NCBI GenBank assembly: GCA_000955785.1
Contig: JYOD01000068.1
Span: 1 to 61,205, forward strand
DNA: 61,205 nucleotides
Reading direction: 5' to 3'
Source of the DNA: Burkholderiaceae bacterium 16
Lineage (GTDB): Bacteria; Pseudomonadota; Gammaproteobacteria; Burkholderiales; Burkholderiaceae
Below are positions 54,549 through 61,205 of the stretch, piece after piece (position 1 is the first letter of the stretch; each line of letters starts with the position of its first letter). The notes under the pieces were generated by a model. It was not told where the DNA came from and did no database searches. It worked only from the letters and a program-made list of their open reading frames with translations. The translations under genes and the position numbers were made by a program.

Positions 54549-55547
54549 TTAGTTTTCGGCGAACAGCGCCTGCAACGCAGCGGGATCCGCGGCCAGTCCC
54601 GGCGTTGCCGCCAGGGCCAGCATCAGGAGCACGCGCGCCTTATATGGATTGAGATCGCCGGCGGAGACGAAGGCACCCGAAGCCGGCCGTGGAGGTGCCG
54701 GTATTGCCACATGCCCTGCCCCGGTGCGCGAACTACGCACCACGGCCACTCCCGCCCCGGCCGCGTCCACCAGCGCATCGACCAGCGACTGGTGAACCGA
54801 CCCGTTGCCTGCGGCCGCCACGACCAGCCCCGCCACACCTGCCTGCGCCAAGGCATCCACCACCAACCGGCCGGGCTCCGCGTAACTGGCAAGAATCTCC
54901 ACCTGCGGCCACTTCGATGGCACTGCCCAGGCCCGGTCCGGCAACAGTCGGGGCGCACGGACAAATCGCACGAGGTCGTCCTGCACAAACCCGATCGGGC
55001 CGGCCAGCGGCGACACAAAGGCGTTGACCGCTGACGTATGTCCCTTCACCACATCTCGCCCGGCATGGATTTCCTGATTAGTCACCAGTAGCACGCCCTT
55101 GCCCGCCGCCCCTGCGCTCGCGGCTACCCGTACCGCGTCCAGCAGATTCAAGGGACCGTCAGCCGACAGGGAGGTGGAAGGTCGCATCGCCGCCGTCAGC
55201 ACCACCGGCACCGTGCCCACACATGCCAGATGCAGCAGCATTGCCGTCTCCTCCAGCGTATCGGTGCCATGGGTAATCACAATGCCCGCCACATCGGCCT
55301 GCGCGGACCAGAACGCAACGCGTTCAACCAACCGGGCCCAGAGGGCGAACGACATGTCCTTGCTATCCACCTGCGCCACCTGCTCCGCCTCGACGCGGGC
55401 CACGGCGCCGAGCGCCGGCACCGCATCAAGCAGCGCCGTCACAGGCACCGTGGCCGCCTGGTACTTCGCGCTGCTGGCAGCACTGGACGAAGAACCGGCA
55501 ATGGTGCCACCGGTAGCAAGCACGACGACGCGAGGCAGGAGAGACAT
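54549..55547 (-). CDS. L-asparaginase
   Basis: 332 residues from the ATG at 55547. Catalytic motifs are VVVLATGGTIAGS (first Thr) and VITHGTDTLEETAMLLHL (second Thr, Asp). There is no signal peptide, so it is probably cytosolic. It hydrolyses asparagine (and perhaps glutamine) to the acid and ammonia. It is divergent from lexA and not in an operon. Confidence 0.93.
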   Translation of the reverse strand: MSLLPRVVVLATGGTIAGSSSSAASSAKYQAATVPVTALLDAVPALGAVARVEAEQVAQVDSKDMSFALWARLVERVAFWSAQADVAGIVITHGTDTLEETAMLLHLACVGTVPVVLTAAMRPSTSLSADGPLNLLDAVRVAASAGAAGKGVLLVTNQEIHAGRDVVKGHTSAVNAFVSPLAGPIGFVQDDLVRFVRAPRLLPDRAWAVPSKWPQVEILASYAEPGRLVVDALAQAGVAGLVVAAAGNGSVHQSLVDALVDAAGAGVAVVRSSRTGAGHVAIPAPPRPASGAFVSAGDLNPYKARVLLMLALAATPGLAADPAALQALFAEN

Positions 55548-55715
55548 GGCGAGATAGCGATCGAAAGCCGGAAAGGTTAAGCAGCGAGCGAAGAATGAGG
55601 CTGCAAGTGCCGCGAATTGTAACGCCCAGGCTCGCGCCACACGGCACGGTGAGCCGCGCCCAACGCACCGGTCGATGCGCAAACTCCCAAAATTCCGCTT
55701 GCACTTCACTCGATA

Positions 55716-55751
55716 CTGTATAAAATCACAGCATACTGTTTAAACATACAG
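55716..55751 (+). promoter_or_regulatory. Two tandem LexA (SOS) boxes
   Basis: CTGT-N8-ACAG occurs twice, at 55716-55731 and 55736-55751, with start points 20 bp apart. Both have AT-rich centres. They lie 21-56 bases upstream of the lexA start and could also touch the divergent asparaginase promoter. Confidence 0.93.
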
Positions 55752-55771
55752 TGCTTTCCAACACGGCGACC

Positions 55772-56428
55772 ATGGCGACCCTGACACCGCGACAGCAGCA
55801 GATTTTCGACCTGATTCGCAGCAGCCTCCAGCACACGGGCTTTCCGCCCACACGCGCCGAGATCGCCGCCAAGTTCGGCTTCTCATCGCCCAATGCTGCC
55901 GAGGAACACTTGAGGGCCCTGGCCCGCAAGGGCGTAATCGAACTCACCCCAGGCGCCTCGCGCGGCATCCGGCTCAAGGTTTCGCGCAGCGACTCAGAGC
56001 TACCAGACCAATTCTCGCTGCCAATGGCCGGCGTGATGCAGCTGACGCTGCCCCTGGTCGGGCGCGTCGCGGCCGGTAGCCCGATCCTTGCCGCAGAACA
56101 CATCGACCGCCAATACCAGGTCGACGCTTCGGTATTCGACGTGCAACCTGATTACCTGCTCCGGGTACGTGGCCTGAGCATGCGGGACGCCGGCATCCTC
56201 GATGGCGATCTGCTTGCGGTCAAGCGTGCCAGCGAGGCCCCGAACGGCAAGATCGTCGTTGCGCGACTGGGAGACGACGTCACCGTCAAACGCCTCAACC
56301 GTCGCGGCGACTCGATCGAACTCATTGCGGAGAATCCCGATTTCCCCAGCATTATCGTGCGCCCCGGCCGCGAAGAATTCTCTCTGGAAGGTATCGCCGT
56401 CGGCTTGATCCGACCCAGCGGCTTCTGA
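55772..56428 (+). CDS. lexA: LexA repressor
   Basis: 218 residues from the ATG at 55772; a GTG at 55751 lies inside the second LexA box and is unlikely. The N-terminal winged HTH is TLTPRQQQIFDLIRSSLQHTGFPPTRAEIAAKFGFSSPNAAEEHLRAL. Cleavage site Ala101-Gly102 is in GRVAAGSP. The catalytic dyad is Ser136 (GLSMRDAGI) and Lys173 (VTVKRL). RecA-stimulated self-cleavage induces the SOS regulon; lexA controls itself through the two boxes. Confidence 0.98.
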   Translation: MATLTPRQQQIFDLIRSSLQHTGFPPTRAEIAAKFGFSSPNAAEEHLRALARKGVIELTPGASRGIRLKVSRSDSELPDQFSLPMAGVMQLTLPLVGRVAAGSPILAAEHIDRQYQVDASVFDVQPDYLLRVRGLSMRDAGILDGDLLAVKRASEAPNGKIVVARLGDDVTVKRLNRRGDSIELIAENPDFPSIIVRPGREEFSLEGIAVGLIRPSGF

Positions 56429-56537
56429 CGAGTGCGGCTGAGGCGGGCAAGCCCGTATCACGCCGACGCCCGATTGTGCCAACGCCGCCCGCTAGTCGGG
56501 CACCGCTAACTGTTGTTGCAAGTCACCAGGTGTAGCC

Positions 56538-56705
56538 ATGCTGCCAGCCAACCGCCTCTCCGCCCGCCGCCCCGTCAAGCCCGTACCCTTCCGCCAATCC
56601 AAAGGCGTGCGTATCTACCAGGGTGCGCAACGACGCACCATGGTGGGCAGCATGGCAGCCATCTGCCGCATGCTTGAGTTGGAGGAGTCGGCCAAGCTTT
56701 CATAG
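56538..56705 (+). CDS. Small basic hypothetical protein
   Basis: 55 residues, very basic (MLPANRLSARRPVKPVPFRQSKGVRIYQGAQRRTMV, ending MLELEESAKLS). The C-terminal helix-like part MAAICRMLELEES has amphipathic character. I do not recognise it. It follows lexA by 109 bp and could be a genuine small gene or a chance frame. Confidence 0.4.
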   Translation: MLPANRLSARRPVKPVPFRQSKGVRIYQGAQRRTMVGSMAAICRMLELEESAKLS

Positions 56706-56873
56706 GTGGACTACGGCAGCACTCACTTGCGCGCGTCGCAGTAACCGACCTAACCAGCTGAAATCGCATAAGGCGGCACAGAGAAAAAATTTGTGCAGAG
56801 TACTAGCCATCCACCTTTTGGTATTGTATGATCTTGTTCTTCGTTGCTCAGCAGCCAGCTGAACAACCTCTAC

Positions 56874-56950
56874 GGTGGCTGTAGCTCAGTTGGTAGAGTC
56901 CAGGATTGTGATTCCTGTCGTCGTGGGTTCGAGTCCCATCAGCCACCCCA
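56874..56950 (+). tRNA. tRNA-His (anticodon GTG)
   Basis: A full cloverleaf: acceptor GTGGCTG pairs with CAGCCAC, D arm GCTCAGTTGGTAGAG, anticodon stem CAGGA/TCCTG around TTGTGAT (anticodon GTG), and T arm GTGGGTTCGAGTCCCAT. The extra 5' G-1 (56874) faces C73, the identity element of tRNA-His, and CCA is encoded (56948-56950). A terminator follows at 56965. Confidence 0.98.
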
Positions 56951-56964
56951 AGAATTTGTCTTGC

Positions 56965-56994
56965 AAAACAGCGCCTTAACCAAGGCGCTGTTTT
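56965..56994. terminator. Rho-independent terminator of tRNA-His
   Basis: Arms AAAACAGCGCCTT (56965-56977) and AAGGCGCTGTTTT (56982-56994) with loop AACC, right after the tRNA. The 155 bp that follow (to 57149) hold nothing recognisable. Confidence 0.92.
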
Positions 56995-57149
56995 CATTTG
57001 TGCATCCCAAAGCCAGGGTCCATTCCCCCCATCTCCCCACGGTGGGAATACTTGCTAACCGCCGGTGTCGGCACCACCACCTCGATTTAGCCTGCTTCAG
57101 CACACCCCTCCCCCGTTTCTTCCACGCAGCGACCTCCCCCATCCCTTAG

Positions 57150-57425
57150 CTAGTCCGCAAGAGGAAATCCAAATTCGCCGCGCTCCAGATCTCGCTCAAA
57201 TGCGACTGTCCACGAAATGCCGGTAGCGGCGGGATAGACTTGGACGCCTCCGCCAACTCGGGCGACAGTGATTTTCCGGGGGATATGACTCGACCCGCTG
57301 CCTTGCGAAATACCCTCTTCCTCGCCCACCTCGAAGTCTTCTCGAACAAATCCATGCCGCGCGCAGGCGGATTCAAAGTCGCCGCGTTCATCCACGGGCA
57401 GTTCGTGGAACAGTTTTTGAACCAT
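57150..57425 (-). CDS. Conserved hypothetical protein
   Basis: 91 residues from the ATG at 57425 (GGGAG upstream). Reading: MVQKLFHELPVDERGDFESACARHGFVREDFEVGEEEG...SHIPRKITVARVGGGVQVYPAATGISWTVAFERDLERGEFGFPLAD. It is a compact alpha/beta protein with a well-formed C-terminal beta part. I recognise it as a type of small conserved protein of Proteobacteria without known function. It is downstream of a methyltransferase fragment on the same strand. Confidence 0.6.
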   Translation of the reverse strand: MVQKLFHELPVDERGDFESACARHGFVREDFEVGEEEGISQGSGSSHIPRKITVARVGGGVQVYPAATGISWTVAFERDLERGEFGFPLAD

Positions 57426-57509
57426 GGCTATCTCCCAGAGCCTGGGAAATCCTAGCTCACAAGGGGGGTTCATGCGCAGGGAGAGACAATCGAAAGCCGC
57501 AGGCTGAGA

Positions 57510-57730
57510 CTACGCGACGCCGGAACGCAACTGCATGGCAATGCCACTCCAGGTGACCGCGTCCCGGCCCTGCGTATCCTTACGCTGACCGAGGTAGCAA
57601 TCCACCAGGCCAAACTCTCGGCCGAGTTCCAGGGTTTCTTCGGCGGAAACATCGAACATCCGCCGGCCAATGGGAACTGGGCCATGCCGGAGTGACATGA
57701 TCGATTCTCGCTGGATTTTAGCCTGCGCAA
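57510..57730 (-). pseudogene. C-terminal fragment of a class I SAM methyltransferase
   Basis: The open part (MSLRHGPVPIGRRMFDVSAEETLELGREFGLVDCYLG, 57698-57510) has the SLRHGP...GRxMF pattern found near the C-terminus of class I SAM-dependent methyltransferases. Upstream the frame continues a few codons to a TAG at about 57733. The SAM-binding N-terminal part is absent, and the divergent DUF808 gene starts at 57886. It is therefore a remnant. Confidence 0.5.
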
Positions 57731-57809
57731 GCTAACAGCCAACCGGAAGGCGAACCGCCAAGATCGCCCGCAAATAGCGTGGGTATGGGATCAATCGCCG
57801 TCTTTCCAT

Positions 57810-57827
57810 ATGGCAATATCTTGCCAT
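57810..57827. promoter_or_regulatory. Inverted repeat upstream of the DUF808 gene
   Basis: Perfect arms ATGGCAA (57810-57816) and TTGCCAT (57821-57827) with loop TATC, 58 bases before the DUF808 start. Candidate operator. Confidence 0.4.
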
Positions 57828-57885
57828 GCGGCCTTGATCACCTGAAGGGTCTCTCTTACTCAGCACCGACATGCGAGCTTGAAAT

Positions 57886-58365
57886 ATGGCCGGCACCAGC
57901 CTGCTTCTGCTGGTCGACGACATCACCTCGATTCTTGTCGATGTGGCAACCATGAGCAAGGTGGCTGCCAGGAAGACCGCTGGCGTCCTGGATGACGATC
58001 TTGCCCTCAATGCGCAACAGGTCAGCGGCGTAAAAGCCGATCGCGAGTTGCCGGTTGTGTGGGCGTTTGCGTTGGGTTTCTTGCGCAACAAGGCGATTCT
58101 GGTACCGGCCGCGCTCGCAATCAGTGCTGCGACCCCCTGGGCAATCGTGCCACTGCTGATGGTGGGCGGCGCTTTCCTTTGCTACGAAGGACTTGACAAG
58201 ATCGCGCACCGCTTCATGCACGGAGAGCCGCGGGGCGAAGTAGATTCTCCTGGCAGGCATCAGGCACAAGATCCTCCGACGGAGTCAGCAGTTGACGAGA
58301 GAAGGCGAAGATCCGCGGCGCGGTGCGCACGGATTTCATCCTGTCCGCCGAAATCATCGTGCTAA
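57886..58365 (+). pseudogene. DUF808 (YedI-like) membrane protein, truncated and frameshifted
   Basis: The N-terminus MAGTSLLLLVDDITSILVDVATMSKVAARKTAGVLDDDLALNAQQVSGV is a clear DUF808 start. The family continues with NKAILVPAALAISAATPWAIVPLLMVGGAFLCYEGLDKIAHR. Near 58290 the reading frame shifts: the expected KAKIRGAVRTDFILSAEIIVLT is present in another frame (58302-58367) and then ends abruptly. The remaining half of the protein (several helices) is missing, replaced by the region leading to the IS66 element. This gene is inactive. Confidence 0.75.
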
Positions 58366-58367
58366 CT

Positions 58368-58621
58368 TGCGACTGGACCTGTACCTTGCGCTGGCGATCA
58401 CGGACAAGAAAGTTCGCTCGAAGCAGGCTTTGATCGGCCTTCTCGCCACGAGCGGATCAGGGCGCTCGCTTGGGGCTACGGTAACAGAACGATATGGGGG
58501 AAGGAAGACTCCAGTAGCCTGACTGGGGGGACTTCTGCGACAGGTAACCGTCAGCGGAACCCGGCTGGCGAGTCGTGGGCGCTGATGAGAAGGTTACGGC
58601 TTCACGGTAGGCGGGAGTGGG
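58368..58621. other. Junction region before the IS66 transposase genes
   Basis: About 250 bp between the broken DUF808 gene and IS66 orf1. It should hold the left end of the element and perhaps other debris. I cannot define the terminal inverted repeat or an 8-bp target duplication. A GC-rich segment (58500-58610) has several possible stems but no recognised RNA. Confidence 0.4.
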
Positions 58622-59032
58622 GTGATGGCGGATCAGCGCGAGGGTATGAGCGGACGAGCAGGGGCAAGGTATAACCGGCACGACGAAGCCTTCTGGCGCG
58701 AGATGCTCGCACAATGGGGTCACAGCGGCGGGAACATTCGAGCCTTCTGCCGACAGCACGGCTTGGCCGTTAGCACCTTCGGTCTGTGGCGCAAGCGATT
58801 GAACCACGAGCCACCGGTGACGCCGCCCATGGCAGTGACCGCGGATACGGCATTCATCGCCGCGGCAACGACAGCGCTACCGAATGTCCTGCCGGCGAGC
58901 GACCCGGCACCATCGAAGTCACGCGACCAAGTGGTCGTCACGCTGGGCGGCGCACGTATCGAGATGGCCGGGGTGCATGCCGAACGCATCGTGCGCTTCG
59001 TGCTGGGGCAGTTGGGAGGCGGCCGGTGCTGA
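58622..59032 (+). CDS. tnpA: IS66 family accessory protein TnpA
   Basis: 136 residues. The N-terminal HTH is NIRAFCRQHGLAVSTFGLWRKRL. The C-terminal part DQVVVTLGGARIEMAGVHAERIVRFVLGQLG is the usual IS66 OrfA tail. It assists transposition through DNA binding. It overlaps tnpB by 7 bp. Confidence 0.88.
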   Translation: MMADQREGMSGRAGARYNRHDEAFWREMLAQWGHSGGNIRAFCRQHGLAVSTFGLWRKRLNHEPPVTPPMAVTADTAFIAAATTALPNVLPASDPAPSKSRDQVVVTLGGARIEMAGVHAERIVRFVLGQLGGGRC

Positions 59033-59373
59033 TCAGCGGCGATGTGCAGGCTTTCATCTGCCGTGACGCGGTCGACATGCGCAAGTCCATCGACGGCCTG
59101 TCGTATCTGGTGGAGCCGTTGCTGGCCAAGAATCCCCTGTCGGGCCACCTGTTTGTCTTCGTCGGCCGCGATCGATCGAAGGTCAAGATTCTGTATTGGG
59201 ACCGCACCGGCTTCGCGTTGTGGTACAAGCGGCTTTCGCGCGGCCGGTTTCCTTCGCCGGCGACGCTAGCCCAGCGTGGCTTCACGCTGGCCGAATTGAA
59301 CGCCTGGCTCGAAGGCATCGAGATCCCTGTGGTTCGGCCCCACTGCACCGTCGCGGCCACGCGCATCTTGTGA
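59026..59373 (+). CDS. tnpB: IS66 family accessory protein TnpB
   Basis: 115 residues from the GTG at 59026, overlapping tnpA. The family signature is ICRDAVDMRKSIDGLSYLV...GHLFVFVGRDRSKVKILYWDRTGFALWYKRL. The role in transposition is needed but not defined. Confidence 0.92.
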   Translation: MLISGDVQAFICRDAVDMRKSIDGLSYLVEPLLAKNPLSGHLFVFVGRDRSKVKILYWDRTGFALWYKRLSRGRFPSPATLAQRGFTLAELNAWLEGIEIPVVRPHCTVAATRIL

Positions 59374-59409
59374 CTTGTAAACCTGCCGGCGCTGGCGCAT
59401 CATGGCGCC

Positions 59410-60921
59410 ATGCTTCCGGTACTGACACCCTCCGACCTGCCAGCCGATCTCGAGGCGGTACGTACCCTCGCGCTGGAGCAGAACCGGGTCGCCCGAGCGC
59501 TGTGGGAGCAACTGGAGATATTGAAGCACCAGATCGCGCAGCTTAACCGCGCGCAGTTCGGCGCCAGTTCCGAGCGTCTGCCGGGTCAGGCCGAACTCTT
59601 TGCCGCACCGCTGGAGCTGCCGGCTCCGCCAACCGCCGCAGAGGTCAAGGTGGCGGGCCACACCCGCAAGGGGCGCCCGGCACTGCCCAAGGATCTGCCG
59701 CGCACGCGGATCGAATACGATCTGTCTGCGACGGAGAAGGCCGCCTTCGATTCACTGCAGCGCATCGGCGAGGAGCGCAGCGAGACGCTGCATTACGAGC
59801 CGGCAAAGCTCAGCGTGATCGAGCACATCCGCTTCAAGTATGCGGCCATGAAGAATGGTGAGTCCACCATCGTGACCGCCACCGCGCAGCCCTCGCCGTT
59901 ACCCAAGAGCAACGCCAGCGCGGGCCTGCTCGCCAACATCCAGGTCAATACCTTTGTGGACCACTTGCCGATCCACCGGCAGGAGATGGGCTACGCCCGC
60001 CTGGGCATTCATCTGCCGCGTGCCACGCTATGCGAATGGAAGCTGGGGTCGGCCGAGCTGCTGCAGACGCTCTTGCCATCCTTGCGCACCCACATCCTGC
60101 AGGCACCGCGCCTGCACCTGGACGACACCACGCTGCCGTTGCTCGAACGCGGGCGTGCCACCACCAAGCAGGCGCACCTGTGGGGCTACCTCGGAGCCGG
60201 ACAGCGGCAGGAGAACGGGCTGTGGGTCGATCACCCGCCGGCGGTCATGTTCGAGTTCGCCGAATCCCGTGCCGCCACCCATCCGCTCACCTTCCTGCGC
60301 GACTATCGGGGGTACCTGCAGGCCGACGCCTACAGTGGCCACGATGCCCTCTATCGCACCGGCCGCATCATCGAAGTCGGTTGCTGGGCGCATTGCAGGA
60401 GACGGTTCTTCGAGATCGCCAAGGTGCAGAAGGCGCCGGGGTTGGCCGCACAGGCGCTGGCGTGGATCGCTCGGCTGTATGCCATTGAGGCCGGCATCAA
60501 GGACAAGCCACCGGATCACAAACTGGCAGAGCGACAGGCGCAATCCGTGCCGCTGCTCGCGCAGTTCCACCAGTGGCTGCTGGGCAATGCCCATGGTCTG
60601 CTGGCCAGGCAGCCGTTGGAGCAGGCCTTCGGCTATGCACTGCGACATTGGCAGGCCCTCGTGCGCTACACCGAAAGCGGTATCCTGGAGCCGGACAACA
60701 ATCGCCTCGAGCGCGCCATCCGCCCGATTGCCGTTGGCAGAGCGAATTTTATGTTCGTGGGCTCGCCGCGTGGCGGGCGTGCCGCCGCGACGATGTACTC
60801 GCTGCTGGGTACCTGTCGCCTGAATGGTATCGAGCCCTATGGCTGGCTCAAGGATACCCTGGAGCGCCTGCCAGCCCACCCCATCAGCCGGGTCCACGAA
60901 CTGCTACCGCTGCCACGCTAA
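59410..60921 (+). CDS. tnpC: IS66 family transposase TnpC
   Basis: 503 residues. The N-terminus has a coiled coil (LEAVRTLALEQNRVARALWEQLEILKHQIAQLNRAQFG) and FGASSERL. The DDE core shows HLDDTTLPLLERG (first Asp), YLQADAYSGHDALY (second Asp) and NNRLERAIRPIAVGRANFMFVGSPRGG (Glu). It is full length and has no stop, so the transposase is probably active. Confidence 0.95.
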   Translation: MLPVLTPSDLPADLEAVRTLALEQNRVARALWEQLEILKHQIAQLNRAQFGASSERLPGQAELFAAPLELPAPPTAAEVKVAGHTRKGRPALPKDLPRTRIEYDLSATEKAAFDSLQRIGEERSETLHYEPAKLSVIEHIRFKYAAMKNGESTIVTATAQPSPLPKSNASAGLLANIQVNTFVDHLPIHRQEMGYARLGIHLPRATLCEWKLGSAELLQTLLPSLRTHILQAPRLHLDDTTLPLLERGRATTKQAHLWGYLGAGQRQENGLWVDHPPAVMFEFAESRAATHPLTFLRDYRGYLQADAYSGHDALYRTGRIIEVGCWAHCRRRFFEIAKVQKAPGLAAQALAWIARLYAIEAGIKDKPPDHKLAERQAQSVPLLAQFHQWLLGNAHGLLARQPLEQAFGYALRHWQALVRYTESGILEPDNNRLERAIRPIAVGRANFMFVGSPRGGRAAATMYSLLGTCRLNGIEPYGWLKDTLERLPAHPISRVHELLPLPR

Positions 60922-60938
60922 ACGGTAAACTGTGCGTC

Positions 60939-61205
60939 ATGGACATTCTTGACGCATTGCGCCTCGCCCCGAGCGCCGACCTGTACCGCTTGTATCTGAC
61001 CATCGGTCGGATGCTCGACGATCCGAAGCGGATCCTGGAGAGTCGCCGGCACCTGCATATCGGCATGACCGTCAGTTACGTGGCCGACGATCTCATCCAG
61101 CCGCTGCGGCAGGGCCGTATCCTTGAGTTGCGGCAGACCCAGGCCGTGATCGAGGACACCGCTACGCGCCGGCGCTGGGCCTTGCCCTATGCCGCGGTCA
61201 TCGCC
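60939..61205 (+). CDS. Partial IS66-linked hypothetical protein, cut by window edge
   Basis: 89 residues to the window edge. It starts MDILDALRLAPSADLYRLYLTIGRMLDDPKRILE and continues with SYVADDLIQPLRQGRILELRQTQAVIEDTATRRRW. It lies 17 bp after tnpC on the same strand. I recall a similar small protein next to IS66 transposases, but I know no function. It could be a passenger gene of the element. Confidence 0.6.
   Translation, partial: MDILDALRLAPSADLYRLYLTIGRMLDDPKRILESRRHLHIGMTVSYVADDLIQPLRQGRILELRQTQAVIEDTATRRRWALPYAAVIA

Larger units (their letters stand above)
58622..61205 (+). mobile_element. IS66-family insertion sequence (right end beyond window)
   Basis: Three transposase genes lie in the order tnpA (58622-59032), tnpB (59026-59373) and tnpC (59410-60921), typical of IS66, followed by a further reading frame that runs off the window. 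All three are intact, so the element may be active. Its ends were not defined from sequence. Confidence 0.88.

Noticed and set aside
57470..57742. 90-residue minus-strand frame overlapping the methyltransferase fragment
   Set aside because: The other frame shows the conserved SLRHGP...GRRMF pattern; this one shows nothing.

Overview
The window is high-GC chromosomal DNA of a Cupriavidus/Ralstonia-type betaproteobacterium (Burkholderiaceae). This rests on the alanine-type aminotransferase - hom - thrC - moeA - moaD - moaE order, the rpsF-priB-rpsR-rplI-dnaB block, a polyhydroxybutyrate-related oligomer hydrolase, and the general protein repertoire. It is inferred from gene content, not from a database search.

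Layout. (1) 1-3.5 kb is a decaying accessory locus. It holds two broken tandem copies of a DUF3304-type lipoprotein, a DUF2235 (Tle1-like, type VI effector type) lipase split by a frameshift at a G7 run, and an IS5-family transposase remnant. (2) 3.5-10 kb holds a small membrane protein, a trans-aconitate methyltransferase-like gene, a LysR regulator, a secreted protein, a LuxR fragment and a Fur-box-controlled TonB siderophore receptor. (3) 10.1-18.3 kb is an amide-utilisation/sensing block. The minus strand carries luxR - amiS - fmdA - fmdB; divergently, the plus strand carries an NCS1-permease/histidine-kinase fusion overlapping a response regulator with a degenerate EAL domain. (4) 18.4-20.4 kb is a two-gene RNA-repair cassette: an RNA ligase overlapping an HD-phosphoesterase/polynucleotide kinase. 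(5) 20.9-25.4 kb holds a TonB-like protein, a Pro-rich secreted protein and clpB with a sigma-32 promoter. (6) 25.4-36.7 kb is a ten-gene minus-strand catabolic run: TetR, enoyl-CoA hydratase/isomerase, a complete branched-chain-type ABC transporter, acyl-CoA ligase, 3-hydroxybutyrate-oligomer hydrolase and MaoC hydratase. (7) 36.9-44.6 kb holds an alpha/beta hydrolase, then crcB, molybdopterin genes and threonine biosynthesis. (8) 44.9-56.4 kb is housekeeping: Mth938-like protein, Bcp, PhoH, NlpC/P60, Pit phosphate transport, dnaB, the S6/PriB/S18/L9 operon, asparaginase and lexA with two SOS boxes. (9) 56.9-61.2 kb holds tRNA-His, then gene debris (methyltransferase C-terminus, truncated DUF808 gene) and an IS66-family element that runs to the window edge.

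The most interesting material is the RNA-repair pair with its structured upstream region, the permease-kinase fusion carrying an internal Cys/His cluster next to the formamidase operon, and the TetR-controlled uptake/CoA-activation operon containing a 3HB-oligomer hydrolase. No CRISPR array, rRNA or riboswitch was recognised.
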